NCBI GenBank assembly: GCA_046328115.1
Contig: JAXLXE010000003.1
Location: 124,001-188,000, forward strand
Length of the DNA: 64,000 bases
DNA from: JAXLXE01 sp046328115
Lineage (GTDB): Bacteria; Chloroflexota; UBA6077; JACCZL01
Direction of reading: 5' to 3'
In this document: piece by piece, positions 8,789-15,942 of the stretch
How the letters are laid out: every line of letters starts with the position of its first letter
How positions within the stretch are numbered: position 1 is the stretch's first letter
The notes under the pieces: model-generated
Database searches by the model: none
What the model saw: only the letters and a program-made list of their open reading frames with translations
Told to the model about the DNA's origin: nothing
Made by a program: the position numbers and the translations under genes

Positions 8789-8932
8789 GCGCCGCTCCGC
8801 CCGCTGCACAAGCGGCGCCGTTCGCCGTCCGTCCGTTTCTTGATGCGCGCCAAGGAGTCCCGCCTGCCGGTCAAACCCGCGGTCCGCGCCGCGGGCGCTT
8901 CTAGTCTAGGGCATCCAGGCGCAATCGCGCGC

Positions 8933-8938
8933 TACCAT
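8933..8938 (+). promoter_or_regulatory. -10 element of binding-protein gene
   Basis: TACCAT within GCGCTACCATACG lies 37 bases before the ATG at 8975. Confidence 0.4.
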
Positions 8939-8974
8939 ACGCCCGTGCTGCGCCGATAGGCGCAACGGGAGGCA

Positions 8975-10471
8975 ATGATGCGCTCTGCATCCACAGGACT
9001 CAGCCTGCGACGACGCAAGCTGCTCTCTCTCGGCACGGCCGGCGCGGCCCTTGCCCTGCTCTCCGCCTGCGGGCCCTCGGCCGCGCCTCCGGCAAAGCCC
9101 GCCGAGCCCGCCAAACCAGCGGAACCCGCCAAGCCCGCCGCGCCAGCGGCACCGGCTGCGCCTCCAGCAGCCCAGTCCGCCCCAGCCAAAGTAGCCGGCA
9201 CCACCACGCTCTCCTGGATCACCCCCGCGGAGGTCGGGCCAGAGCGAGACTTCTATACCGGCTTCGCCAAAGACTTTGAGTCCAAGAACCCTGGCATCAA
9301 GATAGACGTGAGCTTCGAGGGCTGGGTGGACTACCAGACCAAGCTCCCCACAATCCTGGCCGGCGGCGCCATCCCGGACGTGATCCACCTCCACGCCAGC
9401 CTGGTCCAGGACTACGGCCTGCGGGGTGCCGTGCGCGACATGTTCGAATACATGAAGAAGGACAACGTCTCGCGTGACGCCTTCTTCCCCTTCCTCATCG
9501 AGCAGATGTCAGACTTCAAGACCAAGCAGAAGCTGTGGGCCGTGCCCAAGGACAGCGCCGTCTACGCCGTCTACTACAACAAGGACCTCTTTGATAAGGC
9601 CGGGGTCAAGTACCCCAAGATGGACTGGACGTTCGCCGAGTTCCGTGAGACTGCCAAGGCCCTCACCATCGACAAGAACGGCAACCCAGCCACCAGTCCC
9701 AAGTTCGATCCCGGCAACGTCGCCGTGTGGGGCATGGCCTGGGGCAACAACGCCACCGACTCACCCCTGCCCGGCAGCGACATCTGGCAGATGGTCGCCT
9801 GGGGCCAGGCCGGCCCCTGGTTCAGCGACGATCTGAAGCAGGCCTACTTCGACAGCCCAGACCACGTGGAGTTCGTGCAGCAGGTCATTGACATGCGCTG
9901 CAAGGACCGCTCCATCCCGCAGGCTGGCGACAGCATGGGCCAGGGCGACGCCTGGCGCAACCAGCTTGTGGCCATGGGCATCGCCCACCACTCCCAGACC
10001 TTCTTCTACAAGCAGGAGAAGAAGACCTTCAACTTCGACGTCGTCCTGCCGCCGGGCGGCAAGAAGGGCCAGTTCACGTCCGCCGGCTGCAGCGGCTGGA
10101 CCATCCCGGTGAAGGCGCAGAAGCCGGACGAGGCCTGGGCCTTCATCAAACACCTGGTAGACGCCCAGCAGCAGACCCCCATGGTCAAGTTCAAGCGCTG
10201 GGGCGCCTCCGTCAAGGAGAGCGAGCAGCACCTGCTCCCAGAGGACAACATCCCGGCGAACTTCAAGCAGGTCCTGTACGACCCCATGGTCGGGCAGTCA
10301 AAGGTCGCCACCAAGCACATCATCTACCCGCCCTACATGGGCGAGATGCGCCAGATCTGGAAGAACGAGTACGACCAGACCTTCAACTGCGGCGGCGGCA
10401 CCATTGCCGAGGCCGCCAAGCGCGCCCAGCCGCAGCTCCAGGCGCTCCTGGACAAGGCCTGGAAGGCGTAG
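8975..10471 (+). CDS. ABC transporter solute-binding lipoprotein (sugar type, family 1)
   Basis: 498 residues, GGGAGG before tandem ATGs at 8975 and 8978. The signal peptide combines a Tat motif (LRRRKLL) with a lipobox (LLSAC), so the protein should be exported folded and lipid-anchored outside the membrane. A repeated Ala/Pro/Lys linker (residues 35-65) is followed by a family 1 extracellular binding domain (TTLSWITPAE, FTGFAKDFESKNPGIKI, GAIPDVIHLHA, NLWAVPKDS-like segment, YYNKDLFDKAG). Such proteins bind sugars or sugar derivatives for ABC import. No permease or ATPase gene is adjacent, so it is an orphan that must use partners elsewhere. A strong hairpin separates it from the aldolase gene. 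Confidence 0.85.
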   Translation: MMRSASTGLSLRRRKLLSLGTAGAALALLSACGPSAAPPAKPAEPAKPAEPAKPAAPAAPAAPPAAQSAPAKVAGTTTLSWITPAEVGPERDFYTGFAKDFESKNPGIKIDVSFEGWVDYQTKLPTILAGGAIPDVIHLHASLVQDYGLRGAVRDMFEYMKKDNVSRDAFFPFLIEQMSDFKTKQKLWAVPKDSAVYAVYYNKDLFDKAGVKYPKMDWTFAEFRETAKALTIDKNGNPATSPKFDPGNVAVWGMAWGNNATDSPLPGSDIWQMVAWGQAGPWFSDDLKQAYFDSPDHVEFVQQVIDMRCKDRSIPQAGDSMGQGDAWRNQLVAMGIAHHSQTFFYKQEKKTFNFDVVLPPGGKKGQFTSAGCSGWTIPVKAQKPDEAWAFIKHLVDAQQQTPMVKFKRWGASVKESEQHLLPEDNIPANFKQVLYDPMVGQSKVATKHIIYPPYMGEMRQIWKNEYDQTFNCGGGTIAEAAKRAQPQLQALLDKAWKA

Positions 10472-10493
10472 CCTCCCCACCCTTCGGACCCCG

Positions 10494-10525
10494 GCGGGGC
10501 CGCGCCCGGCGTGGCGCGGCCCCGC
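10494..10525 (+). terminator. Strong hairpin between binding protein and aldolase
   Basis: A perfect 13-bp stem (GCGGGGCCGCGCC with its complement) and a 6-base loop. There is no T-tract, so it may dampen rather than stop transcription into the next gene, or protect the upstream mRNA 3' end. Confidence 0.55.
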
Positions 10526-10554
10526 AAGTACACCCAACCCAGAGAGGACCCATC

Positions 10555-11277
10555 TTGGATACCTACGCCATCGCCAAGAAGTTCAAGTACTTCCGCACCA
10601 CCGACGTCACCGATGCCCTGGACGCCGTGGGCCGCGCGGACCTCACCCTCATGGACCACCACATCCGGCCTCTCTGGCAGGGCATGCGCTTCTGGGGTCC
10701 AGCCGTCACCGTGCGGGCACTGCCCGCCAACGTCCGGATGCCGGTCCTCTCGCCCGAGGAGGCCATCCGCTCCCACCAGATCTGGTTCGCGGAGCACGGC
10801 CGCATGGCCGTGGGTGAGGCGGTCAAGCCCGGCTGCGTCGTGGTCACGGCCACCGGGGGCTGCCGCGAGACCGGCATCTGGGGCTCAAATAACGCCCTCG
10901 CCATGATCGCCGCGGGCGCCGTGGGCGTGCTCACGGATGGCCAGGCCCGTGACACGGATGAGCTCATCCTCCAGAAGACCCCAGTTGCCTGCGCCGCCCG
11001 CGGCCGCACCATCATCCCCGGTCGCGTCACCTTCGCGGACGTGAACCAGCCCGTGGCCTGCGGCGGCGTGCTCGTCCGCCCCGGCGACATCGTGGGCTGC
11101 GACGGAGACGGCGCCATAGTCGTCCCCGCCGAGGTCGCCCACGACGTGCTGGTCATCGCCAAGGGCATCCTGATAGACGACGCCCGCAAGCGCCGCGCCC
11201 TCTACGACAAGCAGGGCATGCCACACGACGAGACCGTAGACGTGGAGGCCATGGAGCGCTTCTTCGCGGACGTGTAG
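10555..11277 (+). CDS. RraA-family protein, probable 4-hydroxy-2-oxoacid aldolase
   Basis: 240 residues from a TTG start at 10555 with AGAGAGGA six bases upstream. The fold is the RraA/HMG aldolase type: TTDVTDALDAVGRADL near the N-terminus, then GCRETGIWGSNNALAMIAAG and LTDGQARDTDEL, where Arg and Asp of ARD match the substrate- and metal-binding residues of HMG/CHA aldolases. These enzymes split 4-hydroxy-4-methyl-2-oxoglutarate or related oxoacids; members of the family without aldolase activity act on RNase E. Placed after a sugar-type binding protein, a catabolic aldolase is more likely. Its transcript ends at a strong terminator at 11299. Confidence 0.75.
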   Translation: MDTYAIAKKFKYFRTTDVTDALDAVGRADLTLMDHHIRPLWQGMRFWGPAVTVRALPANVRMPVLSPEEAIRSHQIWFAEHGRMAVGEAVKPGCVVVTATGGCRETGIWGSNNALAMIAAGAVGVLTDGQARDTDELILQKTPVACAARGRTIIPGRVTFADVNQPVACGGVLVRPGDIVGCDGDGAIVVPAEVAHDVLVIAKGILIDDARKRRALYDKQGMPHDETVDVEAMERFFADV

Positions 11278-11298
11278 CCGCAACTCATGAAGAGCAGT

Positions 11299-11324
11299 GA
11301 ACCCCGCGCCCTGGCGCGGGGTTC
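11299..11324. terminator. Bidirectional intrinsic terminator
   Basis: A perfect 12-bp stem, GAACCCCGCGCC with GGCGCGGGGTTC, lies between the convergent aldolase and Ro60 genes. GCTGTTTCC follows on the plus strand. It can serve both genes. Confidence 0.7.
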
Positions 11325-11350
11325 GCTGTTTCCTGTCGCCCGGGCGGCCG

Positions 11351-12970
11351 CTACAGCGCTCCGAGGCTGAACTGTCCGATCAGGTCCGGGGTCGCCGAGT
11401 CAAACCCCACCACGTCCAGCATTCCCGAGTCCTCCGGATCAGCAAGTGTGAACTCGTTGGCCACCATGCCAACGACCACCAGCCGAGCAGCGATGCCCAT
11501 CTCCGCCCGGTAGCGAGCCAGCGCCTGCGCCGGGTGGATGGGCCCGTACCAGGTCTCTGAGTCGGTGTACACAACAAACGTGTCGATCTGGCGCCTGCTA
11601 TCCAACGCATACATGATGGGCGCCGCGCAGTCGGTTCCACCCATCGGAATCGCATCCACCTGGCGGAGCGCATCGTCCAGGCGGGCCCGCCCGTCAAACT
11701 CAAACGGTACAAGCTCGTGGGAGAACGCCACGAGCTCACGGCTTGGCTCGCGGTCCGCCGTGACCATCGCCATCGCCACACTGCCAACTCGGGGAGTGAG
11801 GCCCGGCACACCCGCGATCCGTCCCCCTGCCATGCTCCCGGACACGTCCAGCGCCAGCATGGTGCGACGGCCAGTGGGCTCCACCGTGCCGAACGCGGCG
11901 TAGAAGGCCGCGTCAAGCGCGTGCACGATCGACTGCACCGGTGTCCATGTGGCGCTGCTCCGCTGGCCACGTCCCTGCGAGTACACCTGGAGCGCGCCCA
12001 GCAGAGCCACCGGGTGGATCCGGGCCAGCCTCAACGCCTCGGTGTTCGCAAGCCGCCGCTCCACAAGCCGCGCGGCCTCGCTGCGGTGCGCCACCAGGCC
12101 TATCCGCGTAAGCGTGGCCAGGTTCCGGATCAGTGCCGTCGTGGGCATGTCGTCCAGCAGCGCCTCCCAGACCTTTGGATCTGACAGCCAGTTGGTAGGC
12201 ACGGCCTCACGGGGTAGCCGATACTCTCGTACCAGACGAGCGACCTCGCCGGCGTCGGTGGCCGCGACCGCCTTCTCCGCTGCCCAGATCTGCACCAGTG
12301 ACGCGTCCGGGTGCGGATCGCTGCCAACACCCGGCCACCCCCTGGTCACCCAGTGGTAGATCGCGTTGTGGGACCCGCTGGGCGGCGTTGGGTGCGCCAG
12401 CCGCAGCACATCGCGCTGCGACCAGGCATCACGCTGCCGATACTTCAGCACCTGGTGCGCCACCTCGCGGGCGTCCCGCTGATACCACGCGGCCACCGCC
12501 CGCTTGATCCCCTGACCCCAGCCGCGAAGGTGCTTCACGTAGCCCACGAAGTGCAGCAAGTGCGTCCCGGTCCGACACACGGCAGGCAGCGCGGCGCAAG
12601 CCGCCCTCCGAGTCGGCGCGTCACCGCGCGAGGCGGCGATGGCCAGTGCCAGTACGGACGGCTCGTTCTTCGGCGCGCGGCCCGCCTCGCTGATCTCCAC
12701 GATCCGGGCAACCACCCGCGGCCCGTCCGCCACCAACGCCCGCTGCAACGCCGCCGCGTTCTCCACGGTCAGGCGCCGCTCCGTTGCGTAGTAGGTGCCA
12801 CCCTCCGAGCCCAGGATGAGGAACCGATCCAGCCGCTGCCAGTCATCCAGACCCCAGGCATAGCCTCCTGCGCTGTTTGCCACCTGGGCGGAGCCAGGAA
12901 TTGGCTCAGACTGCGGCGTCTGGTCTGCCCGCTGATCGGTACGAATGTGCTGCAAGTATGGCGTGGTCAT
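11351..12970 (-). CDS. rsr: Ro60-family TROVE domain protein
   Basis: 539 residues, the usual length for Ro60. The N-terminal HEAT-repeat ring (residues 35-360) carries family signatures: HFVGYVKHLRGWG and KYRQRDAWSQRDVLRLAHP. The C-terminal von Willebrand A domain has a complete metal site, DVSGSM at 375-380, GGTDCAAP and YTDSETW. Ro60 rings bind misfolded RNA ends in the central hole and Y RNAs on the outer surface; in Deinococcus a Y RNA tethers Ro60 to PNPase. The frame extends upstream to 13042, but the ATG at 12970 is the sensible start because the extra residues fall inside the Y RNA. Two small RNA genes lie immediately upstream on the same strand, which supports a Ro60-Y RNA unit. Confidence 0.93.
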   Translation of the reverse strand: MTTPYLQHIRTDQRADQTPQSEPIPGSAQVANSAGGYAWGLDDWQRLDRFLILGSEGGTYYATERRLTVENAAALQRALVADGPRVVARIVEISEAGRAPKNEPSVLALAIAASRGDAPTRRAACAALPAVCRTGTHLLHFVGYVKHLRGWGQGIKRAVAAWYQRDAREVAHQVLKYRQRDAWSQRDVLRLAHPTPPSGSHNAIYHWVTRGWPGVGSDPHPDASLVQIWAAEKAVAATDAGEVARLVREYRLPREAVPTNWLSDPKVWEALLDDMPTTALIRNLATLTRIGLVAHRSEAARLVERRLANTEALRLARIHPVALLGALQVYSQGRGQRSSATWTPVQSIVHALDAAFYAAFGTVEPTGRRTMLALDVSGSMAGGRIAGVPGLTPRVGSVAMAMVTADREPSRELVAFSHELVPFEFDGRARLDDALRQVDAIPMGGTDCAAPIMYALDSRRQIDTFVVYTDSETWYGPIHPAQALARYRAEMGIAARLVVVGMVANEFTLADPEDSGMLDVVGFDSATPDLIGQFSLGAL

Positions 12971-12986
12971 GCGGAACCCCCAGGGC

Positions 12987-13057
12987 AAAGAAAAGCCCGA
13001 CAAGGTTGTGCGCGTGGGGGGTCGGTGGAAGCGATAACCCACGTGCTTCGGCCGGGC
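12987..13057 (-). ncRNA. Y RNA (conventional Ro60-binding hairpin)
   Basis: Read on the minus strand, GCCCGGC at the 5' end pairs with GTCGGGC near the 3' end (one G-U). An asymmetric internal loop follows (CGAA against ACAACCUU). The stem GCACGTGGG/CCCACGCGC has one A-C mismatch, and the apical loop begins UUAUCG. TTTTCTTT follows the last pair, so the RNA has an intrinsic-terminator 3' end. The 5' strand GGCCGA...GUGGGUUAUCG resembles animal Y RNAs (GGUCCGA...GUGGGUUAUUG in hY5), and CCUUGUC resembles their 3' strand. Its 5' end abuts the CCA of the upstream tRNA-like RNA. The Ro60 ATG is 16 bases beyond. Confidence 0.8.
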
Positions 13058-13182
13058 TGGGGCAACCGGTGGGAGTTGAACCCACGACCTTCGGGTCCAC
13101 GATAACCCGCACCGATCGGCCCGGTATGGACAAAGGTTCCGGCGAGGAAAGCCCGACGCTCTACAACTGAGCTACGGTTGCC
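13058..13182 (-). ncRNA. tRNA-like RNA with an internal Y-RNA stem (permuted YrlA-like RNA)
   Basis: A 125-nt RNA. GGCAACCG pairs with CGGTTGCC, an 8-bp acceptor followed by encoded CCA. UA leads to the D arm GCTC/GAGC with loop AGTTGTA (only one G). The T arm is GTGGG-TTCAACT-CCCAC with a consensus T loop, preceded by AGGTC at the variable region. TCGGG/CCCGA forms a 5-bp anticodon stem, but the loop holds about 56 bases. Inside are CGCCG pairing with CGGUG, an internal loop GAACCUUU/CGAU, then GUCC-AUACC-GGGC. The strand GGCCGA...GCGGGUUAUCG matches 16 of 22 bases of the neighbouring Y RNA. I read it as a Ro60-binding stem grafted into the anticodon arm. An intron-bearing tRNA is the main alternative. 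Confidence 0.75.
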
Positions 13183-13188
13183 ATGCGT

Positions 13189-13194
13189 ATTGTG
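13189..13194 (-). promoter_or_regulatory. Possible -10 of the small RNA genes
   Basis: CACAAT ends 7 bases before the first G of the tRNA-like acceptor, so transcription could begin at or near that G. A second candidate, TACACT at 13248-13243 on the same strand, would give a 5' leader of about 54 bases needing RNase P. Neither has a clear -35 at the right spacing. Confidence 0.3.
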
Positions 13195-13297
13195 GCCCAC
13201 AGGCGGCCTCAGCGCGCCAATTTGCCTCTACTCATCCTAACGAGTGTAGCGAGTCCGGAGGTGACGCATGTCGCGTCCGGGCGCAGCGCTTTCGACG

Positions 13298-15034
13298 TCA
13301 CCGCCGGGTGTCGAAGCTGCCGCAGAACACGTTCTCGTTGAACGTGCCCTGAAACGCGGACTTGCCCTGGATCTTCTCCACCGTCGCGTGGATCGCCTCG
13401 CGACTGGGAGCGTACGCGTGGATCACCGTCTTCACCATGGGCACGTCGATCAGGTGGTTCGGCAGGCACAGCGAGACGAACACCGTGGGTATCTCCGCCG
13501 CGTACCAGGGAATCTCCGGCGCCATCGGCAGCGACCAGTGGATGCGGATGGCCGCTTCCTGGGCAAATCCGCTCACGTTGGCGAACACGAGCGCCGCGTC
13601 ATACCGCTCCGCGTAATCACCGGTCGCCTCCGCCGTCAACATCCCGTGGAAGTTGATCCCCGTCTCCCCCTCGGCCGCGCGTTGCGCGGCATCCTTGAAC
13701 GGGAACACCTCGAACCCCGCGCGCTCCAGCTCGTCCTGGGCGATCCGCAAGTAGCCACCCGCCGCCGTCCCCGTGAAGTCGGACTGGCCGGTGATGCCGT
13801 ACAGCCTGATCCGTCGGTGCGTCTCCGGCCGCAGCGGCAGATTCCTGGCCGTGTCCTTCACCAGCGTCACCGTGCGATCGGCGATGGACGCCGCGATGGC
13901 GCGGTGCGCAGCGCTGCCGACCACCGCGAGCGCATCAGGTGGCGGAACCAGATCCTCTCGGTCCTTCTGGTGCAGCCCCAGCGACGCCTTCAGACCCAGG
14001 ATCCGCTCCAGCGCCTCCTGGAGCCGAACATCTGAGATCACCCCGTGGCGATAGCCCTCCAGCATGTACCGGAAGTCATCCTCCGCGTCGCGGAAAAACA
14101 GAAACATGTCGCAGCCCGCCGCGATGGCCGCCGGAACCTGATCTCGCCGGCGCATCGCGGATGTCATGCCCACCATCAGCGAAGCGTCCGTCACGATCAG
14201 CCCGTTGAACCCAAGCTCGCCCCTGAGCAGATCCTGCAGCAGCTCCGGCGCCAGGCTCGCCGGCAGCAGCTCAGCGTCCGGGATCCCGGGCCGCAGCGCC
14301 CGCGACAGCTCTGGCGCGCCGATGTGCCCCGCCATCACCGACTGCACGCCCAGGTCGATCATCTCCTGAAACACCCGTCCGTACGTGGCACGCCACTCTT
14401 CAACGTCCAGGGTGTTCCAGGAGGTCACCACGTGCTGGTCGCGCTCGTCCACCCCATCGCCCGGGAAGTGCTTGATGGCGCACGCCGTGCCTGACCCGCT
14501 GATGCCCTTGAAGTACGCCGCCGCGCGCTCAATCACCACCTCCGGCGTGTTCCCGAAGGACCGCGTGGCCACCACCGTGTTCCGCCAGTTGCGGTGGATG
14601 TCCACGATCGGCGCAAACGCCCAGTTGCAGCCCAGCGCGGCCGTCTCGATGCCCGCCACCCGGCCCATCTCGTACGCGATCGACGGATCGGGATGGGAGC
14701 CCGCCTGCAGGTGCGTGCACACCAGGGTGCCATCATCCACGCTGCCAAACCCGCCCATCTCCGGATTGGAAGCCACCAGGAGCGGGACCTTGGAGTGAGA
14801 CTGCGCATACCTGATGTGCGCCTGCGCCGTGGCGGAGTCGGTACCTCTGAAACGGATCCCGCCAACGTGGCAGCGATCCAGCACCCGGTCCAGATACTCG
14901 GGCGTGAACGCCACGTTCAGATTCACAAAGAGCTGGCCGATCTTTTCCTCGATCGTCATCCGCTCGATCGTGTGGTGAACCCAGGCGATCGCCGCCGCGT
15001 CGAGGTTGAACGGTTTCGCCGCTAAATCGACCAC
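13298..15034 (-). CDS. Glycoside hydrolase family 3 (beta-N-acetylhexosaminidase-like)
   Basis: 578 residues from GTG 15034, with GGGAG ten bases upstream; the longer frame to 15184 has no support. Near the N-terminus is MTIEEKIGQLFVNLN. The family 3 barrel shows AIKHFPGDG followed by DERDQH, the counterpart of the NagZ KHFPGHG...DSH loop whose His is the acid/base, and GFNGLIVTDAS, where Asp is the expected nucleophile. A C-terminal alpha/beta domain follows (ADRTVTLVKDTARNLPL). There is no signal peptide, so it acts in the cytoplasm, perhaps on imported or recycled amino-sugar glycosides. It is divergent from the hydrolase at 15112 with overlapping promoters. Confidence 0.85.
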   Translation of the reverse strand: MVDLAAKPFNLDAAAIAWVHHTIERMTIEEKIGQLFVNLNVAFTPEYLDRVLDRCHVGGIRFRGTDSATAQAHIRYAQSHSKVPLLVASNPEMGGFGSVDDGTLVCTHLQAGSHPDPSIAYEMGRVAGIETAALGCNWAFAPIVDIHRNWRNTVVATRSFGNTPEVVIERAAAYFKGISGSGTACAIKHFPGDGVDERDQHVVTSWNTLDVEEWRATYGRVFQEMIDLGVQSVMAGHIGAPELSRALRPGIPDAELLPASLAPELLQDLLRGELGFNGLIVTDASLMVGMTSAMRRRDQVPAAIAAGCDMFLFFRDAEDDFRYMLEGYRHGVISDVRLQEALERILGLKASLGLHQKDREDLVPPPDALAVVGSAAHRAIAASIADRTVTLVKDTARNLPLRPETHRRIRLYGITGQSDFTGTAAGGYLRIAQDELERAGFEVFPFKDAAQRAAEGETGINFHGMLTAEATGDYAERYDAALVFANVSGFAQEAAIRIHWSLPMAPEIPWYAAEIPTVFVSLCLPNHLIDVPMVKTVIHAYAPSREAIHATVEKIQGKSAFQGTFNENVFCGSFDTRR

Positions 15035-15045
15035 GCAGACTCCCT

Positions 15046-15077
15046 TATTGCGGCTAATGCGTATTGCGGCTAATGCG
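15046..15077. repeat. Two perfect 16-bp direct repeats in the divergent promoter region
   Basis: TATTGCGGCTAATGCG occurs twice in tandem with no gap (15046-15061 and 15062-15077). On the minus strand it falls in the 5' untranslated region of the GH3 gene, just before the ribosome site. Confidence 0.85.
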
Positions 15078-15093
15078 GCGGGGCCGCCACGGC

Positions 15094-15103
15094 ATGGTAC
15101 CCT
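15094..15103. promoter_or_regulatory. Overlapping divergent -10 elements
   Basis: ATGGTACCCT holds TACCAT on the minus strand (15099-15094, toward the GH3 gene) and TACCCT on the plus strand (15098-15103, toward the hydrolase). The plus start would fall near 15110, two bases before the ATG at 15112, giving an almost leaderless message. Confidence 0.35.
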
Positions 15104-15111
15104 GCGGGGCG

Positions 15112-15942
15112 ATGAGCGCCCCGCCGCGTTGGACCCTCCACGTCGAGCGCTGGCTACCGCCCACCCCAGGCCGGGCGCAGCCAACCCTTCTCATCCACGG
15201 CATGGGCGCCTCTGGGCGCTACTGGGCTCCCGTCGCTGAGCTCGTCTCTGCGCAACGAGCCGCACTCGCTCCGGACCTCCTGGGCTTCGGGCGCTCGCCC
15301 TGGCCAGATGTCAGCTACTCCCTGGCGGATCACCTCGCCGCGCTCCAGGGGCTCCTGACGGAGCCCGACCTCCGCCACACCAGACCCGTGCTCGTGGGCC
15401 ACTCCGCGGGCTCCATTCTGGCCCTCGAGTGGGCAGCGCGGCTCCCGGATGCGTTCAGCGGCCTGCTGCTCATCGACCTGCCAGCGTTTCGCGACGAGGC
15501 AGAGGCAAAACGCCACATCGGCGGACTCGGTTTCCTGGCCAGCGCCACCGCCGAGCGCCCCTGGCTTGGGCGACTCATCTGCGGCACCATGTGCCGGCTC
15601 CGGCCGATTGCCCGGATGGCCGCGCCCCACATCGCCCACGACATGCCAGCGGAGGTCGCGCGCGACGGCGTCCTCCATACGTGGCGCTCCTACTACGGCA
15701 CCCTCAGCTCAGTCATCCTGAAGAACAACGTTGAGCGCGCCGCTTCAGCCGTCCACGCCCGCTTCACCGGACCGGTCAGGCTGCTCCACGGTCAGCATGA
15801 CCGCACCGCGCCGCTTGATCTAGCCCGCGGACTCGCGGCTCACCACGGCTGGCCGCTCCAGACTGTCCCCGGGGCCGACCACAACGTGCCGCTGATAGCC
15901 GCCGCCGCTGTGGCGGCGGCCATCAATGAGCTCGACAGCTAG
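15112..15942 (+). CDS. Alpha/beta hydrolase
   Basis: 276 residues from ATG 15112 (MSAPPRW). The frame runs upstream to 15064 but crosses the -10. Oxyanion motif LLIHGMGASGRYW, nucleophile elbow GHSAGS (Ser), a lid region near residues 140-190, catalytic Asp in LLHGQHDRTAPL and catalytic His in GADHNVPL are all present. It is a cytoplasmic esterase, lipase or C-C hydrolase; the substrate cannot be read. Its stop codon shares the palindrome CTAG with the stop of the convergent acetyltransferase gene. Confidence 0.85.
   Translation: MSAPPRWTLHVERWLPPTPGRAQPTLLIHGMGASGRYWAPVAELVSAQRAALAPDLLGFGRSPWPDVSYSLADHLAALQGLLTEPDLRHTRPVLVGHSAGSILALEWAARLPDAFSGLLLIDLPAFRDEAEAKRHIGGLGFLASATAERPWLGRLICGTMCRLRPIARMAAPHIAHDMPAEVARDGVLHTWRSYYGTLSSVILKNNVERAASAVHARFTGPVRLLHGQHDRTAPLDLARGLAAHHGWPLQTVPGADHNVPLIAAAAVAAAINELDS

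Noticed and set aside
7457..8959. Long plus-strand frame of 500 codons opposite the MFS gene
   Set aside because: Arg/Pro/His-rich composition typical of the antisense of a GC-rich membrane protein gene.
11351..13042. Ro60 start at 13042
   Set aside because: The extra 24 residues would be translated from the Y RNA stem and its terminator; ATG 12970 begins at the usual place for the family.
13058..13182. Selenocysteine tRNA or ordinary tRNA with an intron
   Set aside because: The 8-bp acceptor recalls tRNA-Sec, but there is no TCA anticodon or long D stem. A 7-base loop with a sensible anticodon and a purine after it cannot be made from either end of the 56-base loop. The internal match to the neighbouring Y RNA explains the insert better.
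15046..15077. Attachment site or duplication left by an integrated element
   Set aside because: The copies are in direct contact with no element between them and no tRNA or integrase gene adjacent.
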